From contig NZ_JXAK01000005.1 in assembly GCF_000829455.1 (NCBI RefSeq), forward strand, positions 1 to 64,000: 64,000 bases of DNA. Reading direction: 5' to 3'. This document shows positions 47,641 through 56,882 of this stretch, one piece after another. A program made the position numbers and the translations under genes. The notes under the pieces are model-generated. The model did not search any database. It saw nothing but the letters and a program-made list of their open reading frames with translations, and had not been told where the DNA came from. The DNA comes from Gordoniibacillus kamchatkensis (GTDB lineage: Bacteria > Bacillota > Bacilli > Paenibacillales > NBRC-103111). Every line of letters begins with the position of its first letter. Within the stretch, counting starts at the first letter, position 1.

Positions 47641-47735
47641 TATATCGTTACTTGTGGTACGGTTTACCGCGCTATCCATAACTGGAAATATTAAAGGCCA
47701 CCTCTTACGGGGGGGCCTTAACCAGCGATAGAGCT
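47641..47735 (+). repeat. Dispersed palindromic repeat, copy C with trailing hairpin
   Basis: The core is GTTACTTGTGGTACGGTTTA then CCGCGCTATCCATAA, shared with copy D. It is followed by ATTAAAGGCCACC...GGGGGGCCTT, which parallels the hairpin after copy A. It lies 78 bases after the methyltransferase stop. Confidence 0.7.
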
Positions 47736-47741
47736 TATATT

Positions 47742-49045
47742 TTAACGGCTTATCGAAGTTTGTATTTTTTCCAATGATCCTGTTTGTGTTTCTTGCTTGG
47801 ACAGGAACAAGTTCAATAATATAGCGGTTAAAGAACCGGACACGATACCGTTTTGCAACAGCATTTTAGCGAAATCCGGCAGTTGGTCAAACATTTGAGG
47901 AAGGGTGGCCGAGCCCAGGCCGACAGCGATGCTGCAAGAGGCAATGATCAGATTGTTCCCCTTACGCAAGTCAACCTCTGACAAAATCGATATACCGGAA
48001 GCCGCAACAGAGCCAAACATAACAATCATAGCGCCTCCAAGTACTGCATTTGGAATGACGGTCGTTATGGCTGCCAGCTTAGGCAGCAAGCCCAAAACAA
48101 CCATGATGCCTCCCGCGGCGAAAATAACATCTCGGGATTTAATACGGGTAAGCGAGATCAAACCGACATTTTGGGAAAAGGCCGTATAAGGGAAGGCATT
48201 GAAAATACCTCCCAGCATGATGGCAATACCTTCTGAACGCAATCCGCTCACAATTTGCTTTTGCTCGACTTTTTGTTCGGTCGCTTTTCCTACAGCGAAA
48301 TAAACGCCTGTAGACTCTACCATACTGATTATATTCACGATTATCATTGTGATAATAGCCGTGATACTGATCTGAGGAATGCCAAAGTAGAAAGGCTGCG
48401 CGATGCTAAGCCATGACGCTTCCGAAACAGATGAGAAATGAACCATGCCCAAGGCGTATGCAACAATCGTTCCTATCACCAACCGACGAGAACGGAAATG
48501 GAACGTACAAATCCGGTAGTAAAACGGTTGACTAGCAAAATAATGACTAGCGTCAGAAGTGCGAGCAGCAAATTTTTCGGCTGACCGAAATCAGGACTTC
48601 CCTGACCGCCCGCTGCGTTATTCATTGCTACAGGAATCAAGGAAAGTCCAATGATTGTTACGACCGAACCGGTTACAATGGTCGGGAAGAATTTCAGCAA
48701 TTTCCCATACAGAGGCGCGGCTAAAACAACGAACAAACCGGATATGATAATGGCCCCATACGCTGTCGCTAAATTCGAAGTGGAAGCAATGGCAATGATC
48801 GGGCCAACAGCAGTAAAGGTACATCCCAAAATAACAGGTAATTTGCTGCCGAAATACTTCGTTCCCATAACTTGCAAGATCGTAGCAATCCCACAGGTAA
48901 ATAAATCGGCCGCGATCAGATACGCCATTTGTGCAGAGGTAAGTTTTAGCGCTCCTCCGACAATCAGCGGCACGATGACAGCTCCGGCATACATAGCCAG
49001 CACGTGCTGAAAGCCTAAGGTAAATATCTTTTGTTTACTTAACAT
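47742..49045 (-). CDS. pbuX: Xanthine permease (frameshifted near 48481)
   Basis: The NCS2-family purine permease is split into an N-terminal part (GFQHVLAMYAGAVIVPLIVG) and a C-terminal part (EGIAIMLGGIFNAFPYTAF, SQNVGLISLTRIKSRDVI). Adding one T to the TT run near 48481 joins them through SVLVGLVIGTIVAYA, giving about 434 residues with some 12-14 membrane segments. ATG 49045 overlaps the xpt stop, so translation is coupled. It imports xanthine under guanine-riboswitch control. Confidence 0.92.
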
Positions 49046-49656
49046 TCTACAATCTCCTTTGAGTGAGGATTGAATAAAATATCGTCTTCTACAAAGTGAA
49101 TTTCACCAGGTGCCATAGAAGCAATCCGGGCTAGGGAGTGAACCCTCACACCCATTTTCTCCAAGAGGCTTCGGCCTTCTTGAAAACTTTTCTCGATAAC
49201 GCAGCCGGCCCCCAATAGCTCGGCTCCCGCTTCTTTCACGATATCGACCAACCCTGCCAGTGCCGCGCCTGTAGCAAGAAAATCATCGATAATTAATACT
49301 TTATCGCTTGGATCAAGATATTTTTGAGAAACGCTAATTTGGTACGTTTCCTGGCGGGTAAACGAATGCACCGATGCTGAAAAAACGTTCTCGGAGAGAG
49401 TGACGGCTTTCTTCTTTTTTGCGTAAATAAAAGGTACGCCCAGTGCGATCGCCGTTGCCATAGCAAACTGAATGCCGCTGGCCTCGATGGTAAGCACTTT
49501 TGTGATCGGTTGATCGCCAAAAATTCGCGCAAACTCCTTACCGATCTCCAGCGCTAGCTGCGTATCGACCTGATGGTTTAAAAAAGAATCAACCTTCAGC
49601 ACCTTGTCGGACAAGATTAACCCATCTTGACGTATTCGTTCTTGAAGTAATTTCAT
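49039..49656 (-). CDS. xpt: Xanthine phosphoribosyltransferase
   Basis: The 205-residue enzyme converts xanthine and PRPP to XMP. KVLKVDSFLNHQVD, TIEASGIQFA and the PRPP loop VLIIDDFLATGAALAGL match Xpt. ATG 49656 is preceded by AAGGAG at a longer than ideal distance. It is the first gene after the guanine riboswitch and is coupled to pbuX. Confidence 0.94.
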   Translation of the reverse strand: MKLLQERIRQDGLILSDKVLKVDSFLNHQVDTQLALEIGKEFARIFGDQPITKVLTIEASGIQFAMATAIALGVPFIYAKKKKAVTLSENVFSASVHSFTRQETYQISVSQKYLDPSDKVLIIDDFLATGAALAGLVDIVKEAGAELLGAGCVIEKSFQEGRSLLEKMGVRVHSLARIASMAPGEIHFVEDDILFNPHSKEIVEC

Positions 49657-49682
49657 TTCGCATTTATCGCTCCTTCTCCAAT

Positions 49683-49733
49683 TAAAAAAGGACAGGTTCC
49701 TTGAGCATTTCCTCTCAAGTGAAACCTGTCCTT
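49683..49733 (-). terminator. Riboswitch terminator before xpt
   Basis: On the minus strand AAGGACAGGTT pairs with AACCTGTCCTT, with an inner CTTGAG...CTCAAG stem, followed by TTTTTT. Confidence 0.88.
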
Positions 49734-49834
49734 CTGGGTTTTTGTCCCTTTTGGTGTAGCACAAAAGTGCCTGCATCGCTCGGACCAGTCTTTCTTTCCA
49801 CAAAAGAAAAAAACGGAACCCTAGATGCTCTTTC

Positions 49835-49905
49835 ACTCATAGTCGGATGATTACCGTGGTCATCCGGTAGAAACTTATGGGCCATATCCCCAAAATTATA
49901 TGAGT
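49835..49905 (-). ncRNA. Purine (guanine-class) riboswitch
   Basis: On the minus strand the aptamer contains ACTCATATAAT, GATATGGCCC, AAGTTTCTACCGG and CCGACTATGAGT, closing on P1 CTCAT/ATGAG. The base in GACTATG that selects the ligand is C, the guanine/hypoxanthine/xanthine class (adenine switches have T). It controls xpt-pbuX through the downstream terminator. Confidence 0.96.
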
Positions 49906-49927
49906 CATATTAAGTTTTACTTTGTAT

Positions 49928-49956
49928 ATAGTACATGCACTATTCAACTGTTTCAA
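49928..49956 (-). promoter_or_regulatory. Promoter of the xpt-pbuX operon
   Basis: On the minus strand TTGAAA (49951-49956), a 17-base spacer and TACTAT (49928-49933), about 25 bases before the aptamer. Confidence 0.7.
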
Positions 49957-49969
49957 GTGAAACTTTTAA

Positions 49970-50033
49970 AAATTCGCCCTACATATGGTACGGCTCTCCG
50001 CGCTATCCATTAAACCGATCCATTCTAAAGGGC
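49970..50033 (+). repeat. Dispersed palindromic repeat, copy D
   Basis: AAAATTCGCCCTACATATGG starts the unit and TACGGCTCTCCGCGCTATCC continues it, matching copy C. A loose AAAGGG...CCCTTT hairpin follows. It lies just upstream of the xpt promoter. Confidence 0.7.
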
Positions 50034-50117
50034 TTTGATTGCTTCAATAATCCCCTTTAATGACGAAGAACGAACCTCGAATTGTTCCAGCCCCTCATTT
50101 CCTCCTGCTGATCTCGT

Positions 50118-50342
50118 TTACTTCTTCACAACCGGAATCCGCATTGCACCATATACGAAGCCGTCTCGCTGCCCCATTTCAACCGTTGCATTGGGCCCGC
50201 CAACATAGGCGTAATTATCGGCTGCTGGCAAGACTTGGCCAAAGGCAATGCCAGTAAGCATACTACTCAACTCATCAGCCGACTTCCCTTCGCCTTTAAC
50301 GACGAGGCGAGATATTAGGGAAATTGAAGCGATTGGATTCAA
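50118..50342 (-). CDS. Hypothetical protein, probably a C-terminal fragment
   Basis: This 74-residue reading frame (SADELSSMLTGIAFGQVLPA in the middle, RIPVVKK end) looks protein-like but I do not recognise it. There is no good ribosome site at 50342, and flanking genes are decayed, so it is probably the 3' end of a lost gene. Confidence 0.35.
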   Translation of the reverse strand: MNPIASISLISRLVVKGEGKSADELSSMLTGIAFGQVLPAADNYAYVGGPNATVEMGQRDGFVYGAMRIPVVKK

Positions 50343-50391
50343 AATATAAAAACTGACATCGTTAGCGGAACGACGCCAGTTAAAGCCATGG

Positions 50392-50490
50392 TTAGCTTTT
50401 TGTATGGATCAAGCCAATGATGTTTCCGAAAGGGTCTACGACCGACGCAAAGAAGGGAATAGGTATGCCGCTCCCTTGACTCCTATAAAT
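50392..50490 (-). pseudogene. VOC/glyoxalase-family C-terminal fragment
   Basis: The minus strand reads GIPIPFFASVVDPFGNIIGL then IHTKS and stop. This is the typical last strand of vicinal-oxygen-chelate proteins (DPFGNIIGL). Everything upstream of it is missing; the fragment runs directly into the end of the quinone oxidoreductase gene. Confidence 0.6.
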
Positions 50491-50503
50491 CTCCCACCTC
50501 CGC

Positions 50504-51418
50504 TTAGCCGATGGTGAGGACAATCTTGCCACGGCCGTGCCTCGTTTCGATCAGTTGATGTGCATCCACGACCTGTTCAAGCGGGAACGTCTGCCGGATA
50601 TGGATGCGAAGCTTGCCCTTACTGTGCAGCTCGACGAGCTCGGCTAAACGTGCGGCGGAGCGCTGGCTGCGGATGACTCGGAGACCAAGCTCCTCGATAA
50701 GGTCGTAAGCGACAAATGTGCAAATACGGTTTCTATCTTGTACCAATTCGACCGAGGCACGCACCGCTTCCGCCCCGGCCGTATCGAATGCGGCGTCGAC
50801 GCCGTTCGGCGCCAGCGCCCGCACTCGCTCGACAAGACCCTCCCCGTACGTTATCGGGATAGCCCCGAGCGAGCGCACGTAGTCGTGGTTGCTCTCGCTG
50901 GCTGTGCCGATGATCGTCTTGGCCCCCCACTCCTTCGCCAACTGTACCGCAAAAGCCCCGAGCGATCCGGCCGCCCCATGGATCAGCACCGTATCGCCCG
51001 GTCCAACGCCGATGGCTTTCATGGCGGTATACGCGCCCTGGCCATTGCCGGTCAGCCCGCCTGCCTCTTCCCAGGTCATGCTTCCGGGCTTACTTACGAT
51101 TTGGTCAGCGCCCACAACCACATATTCGGCGTAACAATTCAATAGCCCGAAGCCGAGCACCTCGCTGCCTACGTGAAAGCCGGTAACTCCTTCGCCCACT
51201 TGATCGATGATGCCCGCGAACTCATTGCCCAGAATTTGCGGAAGCTGAATGGTGACGCCCTGCGGAGTCCAGCCGCTCCGCACGCTGCAATCGTAATGCT
51301 GTACCCCGGCCGTTTTCACCCGGATCCTGACTTGGCCTGGACCGGGCTGCGGATCGGGAAACGACATGACCTCTAATACCTCGGGTCCGCCGACCAAACG
51401 AAATGCTGCTGCTTTCAT
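50504..51418 (-). CDS. Zinc-type alcohol dehydrogenase/quinone oxidoreductase (MDR superfamily)
   Basis: The 304-residue protein has a GroES-like N-terminal domain (VQHYDCSVRSGWTPQGV, LGNEFAGIIDQVGEGV) and a Rossmann domain with VLIHGAAGSLGAFAVQLAKE. Structural zinc Cys are absent, fitting NADPH:quinone reductase-like members that reduce enones or quinones. GGGGGAGG precedes ATG 51418. The FMN reductase gene lies 40 bases upstream on the same strand, so they may be one transcript. Confidence 0.9.
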   Translation of the reverse strand: MKAAAFRLVGGPEVLEVMSFPDPQPGPGQVRIRVKTAGVQHYDCSVRSGWTPQGVTIQLPQILGNEFAGIIDQVGEGVTGFHVGSEVLGFGLLNCYAEYVVVGADQIVSKPGSMTWEEAGGLTGNGQGAYTAMKAIGVGPGDTVLIHGAAGSLGAFAVQLAKEWGAKTIIGTASESNHDYVRSLGAIPITYGEGLVERVRALAPNGVDAAFDTAGAEAVRASVELVQDRNRICTFVAYDLIEELGLRVIRSQRSAARLAELVELHSKGKLRIHIRQTFPLEQVVDAHQLIETRHGRGKIVLTIG

Positions 51419-51458
51419 AGAGCAATCCTCCCCCAGTTTATCCCTATTTGTCGCGTCG

Positions 51459-52001
51459 TTACCGTAAAGTTTTTAATGCGCCGCTCCATGCGATAAGTTG
51501 ATCTAACATGATGTTTATTTTATCAACGTGCAGTTCGGCAGGTTTGAATGTTTTGAAGTTTTCAAAATCCGTAAACAGCGAAAACGTTGGATGTGCGCGA
51601 ACGTCCGCTACGAGTAGCTCCCCTAAGATTCCTCGTAAATGTTCGGCTGCACGGGCTCCGCCCGTTGAACCATAGCTAACGATGCCGGCCGCCTTATTAT
51701 TCCATTCGTCTCGTGCTGAATCCAGTGCATTTTTTAACGCCCCCGTAATGCTGTGATTGTATTCTTGGACAATAAATATGAACCCGTCCAAGTTGGAGAG
51801 CTTTTCTGACCAAGCGATTAATCCAGGCTCCTTACCCGTACCTTCTCCGAAAAAAGGCAATTGAAAATCTGTGATATCCACGATTTCATAATTCGCATCT
51901 CTGCGTCGATCGGCAATTTCTTTAACCCAATTTCCTACTTGCGGACTTACGCGTCCTTGACGTGTGCTTCCTAAAATAATGCCAATACTTAATGGTTTCA
52001 T
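51459..52001 (-). CDS. NADPH-dependent FMN reductase
   Basis: The 180-residue flavodoxin-fold protein has the phosphate-binding GSTRQGR near residue 10 and EYNHSITGALKNALDSARDE, typical of the NADPH-dependent FMN/azo/chromate reductase family. GGGAGGAACC precedes ATG 52001. It lies between the MFS remnant and the MDR oxidoreductase on the same strand; the divergent LysR gene at 52559 may regulate the cluster. Confidence 0.9.
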   Translation of the reverse strand: MKPLSIGIILGSTRQGRVSPQVGNWVKEIADRRRDANYEIVDITDFQLPFFGEGTGKEPGLIAWSEKLSNLDGFIFIVQEYNHSITGALKNALDSARDEWNNKAAGIVSYGSTGGARAAEHLRGILGELLVADVRAHPTFSLFTDFENFKTFKPAELHVDKINIMLDQLIAWSGALKTLR

Positions 52002-52018
52002 TTGGGTTCCTCCCATTA

Positions 52019-52401
52019 ATTCATGTTGATTTGTTTCAGTTCATCTTCCCTTGAACCGGTATTTCTAGCCTCGCCGAATTGCATAGAATAGAACAACAAA
52101 ATGCCTACATGCAAAACCGCAAGAAGATCATCGAGCCAAGCGCGAAGAAGACAAGGCCAAAGGTAAGCAAATTTTTGAGCCGATACGTATCGGCCAGCTT
52201 CCCGTAGGTCATCGTCCCTATCGCATAGATAAGCAAAAATGCGGACGAGACCCAACTGACCTGCGACAAAGGAAGGTTGAAATCGGCGGCGATTTCGGGC
52301 AACTCCATATTGAACTTTGCGCTCATGGCGGAGATGACAAGCGTGACGGCCAGAGTCCGAATCAATTTTTCGCCGGCTTGTTGCTGGACTGCGCCTTCCA
52401 T
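52019..52401 (-). pseudogene. MFS drug-efflux transporter with internal deletion
   Basis: The N-terminus is intact: AAGGAGG before ATG 52401, then about 90 residues of a DHA2-type MFS protein (ELPEIAADFNLPLSQVSWVS, MTYGKLADTYRLKNLL). After LGSMIFL the frame stops. The other frame continues with a membrane segment (LHVGILLFYSMQFGEARN) and a polar tail that looks like an MFS C-terminus. About ten helices are missing, so this is an internal deletion remnant. Confidence 0.65.
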
Positions 52402-52558
52402 GGCAGTGAGCCCTCCTTTCTGTCCTATGTGATATTTTTTTCGCAAAACGTAATTGATCTCCCTACGTGTTTTATTTTACAATCACGTATAAATAAACAG
52501 AAATATATCTTGACCCATAATAGGTATATACTCAGGTATATGGAAAGGAGAGACGCGT

Positions 52559-53452
52559 ATGGAACTGCTGCAGTTGCGGTATTTTCGAACGGTTGCCCGG
52601 ATGGAGCACATGACTAAGGCGGCACAGGAGTTGTTAATTGCGCAGCCTGCTTTGAGCAAAACGATTTCGAGGCTGGAGGAAGATGTGGGGGTTCCGTTGT
52701 TCGACCGGCACGGAGGCCGAATTCGCCTGAATACGTTCGGCAAGGCGTTTCTGGACAAAGTCGAGAAGGCACTCGCCCTATTGGAAGAAGGTAGGAAAGA
52801 AGTATCCGAGATGGCGGGACTCGAGCAAGGGAGCATTCACCTCGCGACATCGACGCTGGACCGGTTATCGGATGCTCTAGGCGAATTTCTCGCGCTTCAT
52901 CCGGAAGTCAACTTTCGAATTACACAGACTTCAATGGAAGAGATGACGCAGTTAGTCGAGGCAGGCGGGGTCGACATATGCTTCACGGCGCTTCCAATCG
53001 ATCGGCCCGACATTAGCAGCGTATCCGTCTTGAAGGAAGAGGTTTATTTGGCTGTTCCCCAAGGACACCGATTTGCAGGAAGGAAGAGCGTCCGGTTGAG
53101 CGAATTGGCGGAGGACCCGTTTATCGGGTACAAGGAGGGATTTCCTTTTCAGAAAATGAACGATTTGTTTTTTCAAGAAGCCGGGATAACGCCTAACTTC
53201 GTCTGCCGTGTCGACGAGCCTGCCGGCATCGCGAGTCTTGTCCGGACCGGGCTGGGCGTTGCACTTGTAGGAAATTGCGGCGGCCCGAACTCCACGCTGA
53301 GCTTGCTGCATATTGAGTTCCCCGTTTGCCAGCGCAATTTCCAAATCATATGGCACGAGAAGCGGTACCTATCCCTCGCTGCGCGCAGGTTTCGCGACTT
53401 TCTCATCGAGTACTTTGCCCAATCAGCGAAAACGCTAAATCCGCTCCTCTAA
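52559..53452 (+). CDS. LysR-family transcriptional regulator
   Basis: The 297-residue protein has the LysR winged helix (LRYFRTVARMEHMTKAAQELLIAQPALSKTI) and an effector-binding domain (DICFTALPIDRPDISS, GLGVALVGN). GGAAAGGAG precedes ATG 52559. It is divergent from the deleted MFS gene and the FMN reductase gene, a common LysR arrangement. Its stop codon lies inside repeat copy E. Confidence 0.92.
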   Translation: MELLQLRYFRTVARMEHMTKAAQELLIAQPALSKTISRLEEDVGVPLFDRHGGRIRLNTFGKAFLDKVEKALALLEEGRKEVSEMAGLEQGSIHLATSTLDRLSDALGEFLALHPEVNFRITQTSMEEMTQLVEAGGVDICFTALPIDRPDISSVSVLKEEVYLAVPQGHRFAGRKSVRLSELAEDPFIGYKEGFPFQKMNDLFFQEAGITPNFVCRVDEPAGIASLVRTGLGVALVGNCGGPNSTLSLLHIEFPVCQRNFQIIWHEKRYLSLAARRFRDFLIEYFAQSAKTLNPLL

Positions 53453-53504
53453 TTTCGCCTCACTTATGATACGGTTCACCTTAACGGTCATAACGGCTAA
53501 ATTT
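53451..53504 (+). repeat. Dispersed palindromic repeat, copy E
   Basis: AATTTCGCC (left) and GGCTAAATT (right) pair. The core is CACTTATGATACGGTTCACC followed by TTAACGG. It overlaps the end of the LysR gene. Confidence 0.75.
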
Positions 53505-53858
53505 CTCTTCTCTTTACGAATAAACCCTTTCCCAAAGTAAAAACCGTCAGACGAAGGGAATCGTGCTGGCGGCAGGTAGCTTCCCGCCGAGAGGACATTC
53601 TGGACTCTATGAAAATGTTTTATTTTATAGCACATCTGAAGGGTGGATGGTACTAATCCACCCGGATGGCCATATCCAGAATTTTCGAAACAAAGATGCT
53701 GTGCAAGTCGACGATCGGGAAGGATGATCACAAGATTGGGGCCAGGTAGTCGTACAGCATGCAAGGATAGCGGGTTGATTCATTGTGATACACAACAACC
53801 GGTGATTCAAGTTAATAGATTCATCTGAACGGGCAGGGCAGAGCAATAGCGACAGGAC
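53505..53858. other. Intergenic stretch with protein-like debris
   Basis: On the plus strand a frame ending near 53727 reads LYENVLFYSTSEGWMVLIHP then DGHIQNFRNKDAVQ. It looks like part of a real protein but has no clear start and no recognised family. The rest shows nothing. Confidence 0.3.
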
Positions 53859-54449
53859 CTATCCCAGCAGTTCTTTGGCTCCGTTCATCACTAAAGGCAA
53901 AGACTGTTTAACGAATGATTCCGCACTTATTAGACACCCCTCTTTGTTCCAAACGTAAGCTGCCCCATACATCCCCCAACTTAACATGATAGAAGCTGTA
54001 TTTATTAAGAATTGTGCGTTTGGATTCGATAGCATCTTGTCTTTATCTATATAGGAAAGAAGTATCGTTTGAATTTTTTCCTTTATTTGAATTTCGAATA
54101 CAGGTACAAGCGATGTATTTCTTCTTTTGCACATAGTACTTAGACCCTTGTGAAATTCGCATATCCCCAAAAAAATACTCTGAATTGTTTCTTCATTCAA
54201 TACTTCGTGACCGCTTATTCTACGATTTATGATTGTCATAAATGATTCCATTAGTCTGGCCTCAAGAATTTCGAATTTATCTACGAAGTGCGCATAAAAT
54301 GTCGCTCTGTTAACAGTAGCCCGCTCTGCAATATCCCTGACGGTTATCGATTCAAAGTCTTTTTCTTGAATTAATGAAGCAAAAGCGTCTTGAAGGAGCC
54401 GCCGTGTACGTATCACACGAGGATCAGCTTCATTCTTTTTAATTGTCAT
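53859..54449 (-). CDS. TetR-family transcriptional regulator
   Basis: The 196-residue protein has a TetR helix-turn-helix (SITVRDIAERATVNRATFYAHFVDKFEIL) and a C-terminal domain of the TetR_C_7/DhaS-like type. Its intergenic region with the divergent nitroreductase/MFS genes contains two GTTGT-N4-ACAAC dyads, so it probably controls the MFS gene and itself. Confidence 0.9.
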   Translation of the reverse strand: MTIKKNEADPRVIRTRRLLQDAFASLIQEKDFESITVRDIAERATVNRATFYAHFVDKFEILEARLMESFMTIINRRISGHEVLNEETIQSIFLGICEFHKGLSTMCKRRNTSLVPVFEIQIKEKIQTILLSYIDKDKMLSNPNAQFLINTASIMLSWGMYGAAYVWNKEGCLISAESFVKQSLPLVMNGAKELLG

Positions 54450-54489
54450 GGTTAAGATCTCCCCTGTAAAACGACATTATAGAAATGGT

Positions 54490-54503
54490 GTTGTCTATAC
54501 AAC
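54490..54503. promoter_or_regulatory. TetR operator candidate 1
   Basis: GTTGTCTATACAAC, a GTTGT-N4-ACAAC dyad, 40 bases before the TetR start. Confidence 0.55.
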
Positions 54504-54567
54504 GGTTTATGGTTATTGATGATTGCGTACCATTCGGTTGTTATTATAACATACAATCACAACAAAT

Positions 54568-54581
54568 GTTGTTCAAACAAC
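54568..54581. promoter_or_regulatory. TetR operator candidate 2
   Basis: GTTGTTCAAACAAC, the same GTTGT-N4-ACAAC dyad, 78 bases from the first. Confidence 0.55.
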
Positions 54582-54641
54582 TAGTGTTGCATTGAAACAA
54601 AGTATGGAATTCCATTTTTTTCAAAGGGGGGGGAGAGAACC

Positions 54642-54849
54642 ATGTCGGTTTCACAACCGTCGCAAATGAGGGAGCACCAATTTTTTTGATATTATTCGAG
54701 AACGCCGGTCGGTTCGTAGCCATGATCCCGAGATTAAGATTTCGCGGGAGATTGACCGAAACATTACGGCAAGCCCCGCGCTGGCTCCTTCAGCTGCTAA
54801 CATGCAGCCGTGGCGGTTTCTCGTTACCGACAAAAATATTGTTATTTAA
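54642..54849 (+). pseudogene. Nitroreductase N-terminal fragment
   Basis: After a G-rich ribosome site, MSVSQPSQMREHQ is followed in another frame by FFDIIRERRSVRSHDPEIKI and SPALAPSAANMQPWRFLVTD, the classic nitroreductase N-terminus (FMN-binding RRSVR and PSAANMQPW). It stops at 54849, so the enzyme is both frameshifted and truncated. It lies 21 bases before the MFS gene and was probably co-regulated by the TetR protein. Confidence 0.7.
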
Positions 54850-54870
54850 AACACATCAGGAGAGTGAATT

Positions 54871-56041
54871 ATGAAGAGTACATGGAAAGTTTACGTACTA
54901 GCCTTGATCAGCTTTTTAGTTGGAACATCCAATTACATCGTTTCTGGGATATTAGACCGAATCGCAGAGACGTTGGGAACAAGCGTTGCGGCAGCAGGCC
55001 AGCTCATTACGGTTTATTCCCTGGCCTATGCGGTCGGCACTCCTATTTTGATGGCGCTGACGGCCAAAATGGACCGGCTTAAGCTCCTACTTTATTCGCT
55101 GGGCCTCTTTATTGCCGCAAATCTGCTTACATTTATATTGTCCGGCTTCGGTTTCTTCATTGCCGCGAGAATCATTACGGCGTTAGGCGCCGGGGTGGTC
55201 ACAGTTAACGCGCTCAGCATCGCTGCCAAAATCGCTCCGCCAGGTAAGCAGGCCAGCGCCATCGCCAACGTCACCATGGGTATTACCGCATCGCTCATCA
55301 TCGGCGTCCCGCTCGGCAGAATGGTAGCCTCGGCTTTTGGCTGGAAAGCGGTATTTCTGACCATCGCAATTGTCGGGAGCTTGGCCATGCTTGTCATTGC
55401 TGCGGTTATACCACGTATGCAGGGCGACAAGCCTGTCCCTTTGATCAAACAATTTGCTTTGTTAAAAACCTCAGGTTTTGGTTGCTTTAGCGATTACTTT
55501 TTTCTGGTTGGGAGGATATTCCCTCGCCTATACTTACTTATCACCTTTTCTGCTAGAGGTGACTCATTTAAATGAATCATTGATTAGCGCAGCTCTGTTC
55601 GTGTTCGGCGTTGCCAGTTTGATTGGATCGAAAGTCGGCGGCTACAGTGCGGATAAACGGGGCATCAAATACACGCTCGTTTCAGGGATGGTGCTTCATA
55701 TCATTTCGTTGATTTTGCTATCCCTAGTCGGACAGTCGATCATTGCCGTATTCGCCATTTTGATCCTCTGGTCTTTTGCCGCTTGGTCATCCGCTCCCGC
55801 GCAGCAATTTAACCTGGTTACGCTTGTTCCTGAATCCTCGGGCGTCATGCTGAGCTTGAACAGTTCCATGATGCAGTTTGCCATGGCTGTCGGCGCAGGA
55901 ATCGGAGGGCTGATCGTTAACCGTGTTTCTTTAACATCCATTACCTGGTTCGGGGTAATCGGCGTACTCATCGCCATCATTGCTGTGTTTGTAATGTCCA
56001 GCATGGCATCACGGCATTCGGTGGTTCAATCAGTGAATTAA
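54871..56041 (+). CDS. MFS transporter, AraJ/PbuE-like (frameshifted near 55469)
   Basis: The N-terminal part has six helices (VYVLALISFLVGTSNYIVSG; ARIITALGAGVVTVNALSIA). The C-terminal part (VALAITFFWLGGYSLAYTYL onward) is in another frame. Adding two C to the CC run near 55469 gives KTPQVLVALAI and a protein of about 391 residues with 12 helices. It probably exports a small molecule. AGGAGAG precedes ATG 54871. The gene is likely under the divergent TetR. Confidence 0.85.
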
Positions 56042-56226
56042 GGGTAAGCTAACCATGGAATATTTGATAAAGGGACTCTGCTCACTAAGTTAATCTTTCG
56101 GATCTTCATAAAAAAGCAGACCGCAAATGAACTGCACGTCTAAATCCATATATAGAAAAACCAATGAGAAATACTCAGTTTGACGAAAATATGGGGCAGT
56201 TACCATTTTTACTCCTGGATATGTAC

Positions 56227-56399
56227 CTGTAGGATCGCCGGGAAATAAGAATTGGTCAGATTTACACAGGGATATTGTACACATTCAGCGTTCTGAATTC
56301 GGTGGTGGAGATATATGGTTTGGTGATATCCTGATTCGCAAGAATGGAATGTTTATTCCTGAGACATTACTAGGATTAAACCCCGAAAACTTAAAGTGA
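56227..56399 (+). pseudogene. Unidentified C-terminal fragment (possibly peptidase-related)
   Basis: The frame reads NWSDLHRDIVHIQRSEFGGG then DIWFGDILIRKNGMFIPETL and LGLNPENLK before the stop. This looks like a genuine protein end and vaguely recalls the C-terminus of some aminopeptidase-like proteins, but I cannot name it with confidence. No start is present. Confidence 0.35.
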
Positions 56400-56433
56400 A
56401 ACCAACGGCTTAATAGTTTAATAAAGCCAGTCT

Positions 56434-56489
56434 AAAACCTTCCATAAGAAGCAAACTAGATTTAGTAGCTCTTATGGAAGGTTTTATTT
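56434..56489 (+). terminator. Strong stem-loop before the integrase fragment
   Basis: AAAACCTTCCATAAGA (56434-56449) pairs perfectly with 56470-56485, followed by ATTTA. It may terminate the upstream fragment; GGAAGG in the right arm also serves as ribosome site for the next frame. Confidence 0.7.
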
Positions 56490-56855
56490 ATGATTTTAAG
56501 TGAATTATGGCGACTGTCTGAACCTGATAAACGTATCCAGGGGTTTAGTCTGAGTACATTGAGAGCTTACGCCCTTCAATTCAAGATGCTGGTAAGAGAG
56601 CTAGGAAACCTGTCTATTTCCGCAGCTGGTCAAGCTCCGGCAGCAACATATGTATGTGGTCCACGCAGGCTTTGGCTTCGATTCTACTCCTTTTCGATCA
56701 CACAATTGTCAGATGATCTTCCCAATTTCACGTTTTCATTTCCCGTAGATCACTTGTCTCCGATATTTGGGTGCGAAAATAATCTGATTAGCCTTTTCAG
56801 GTTAACCGGACCTTTGCTATATCATTTCAATTTCATTCTAACAGCTACAGTCTGA
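56490..56855 (+). pseudogene. Tyrosine-recombinase (integrase) N-terminal fragment
   Basis: The first ~43 residues (LSELWRLSEPDKRIQGFSLS, TLRAYALQFKMLVRELG) match the SAM-like core-binding N-domain of phage/XerD-type integrases. After that the sequence does not resemble an integrase and the catalytic Arg-His-Tyr domain is absent. It is the only hint of a recombinase in this accessory region. Confidence 0.5.
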
Positions 56856-56882
56856 TTAAAAAGTTCTCCACTAATCGGATAC

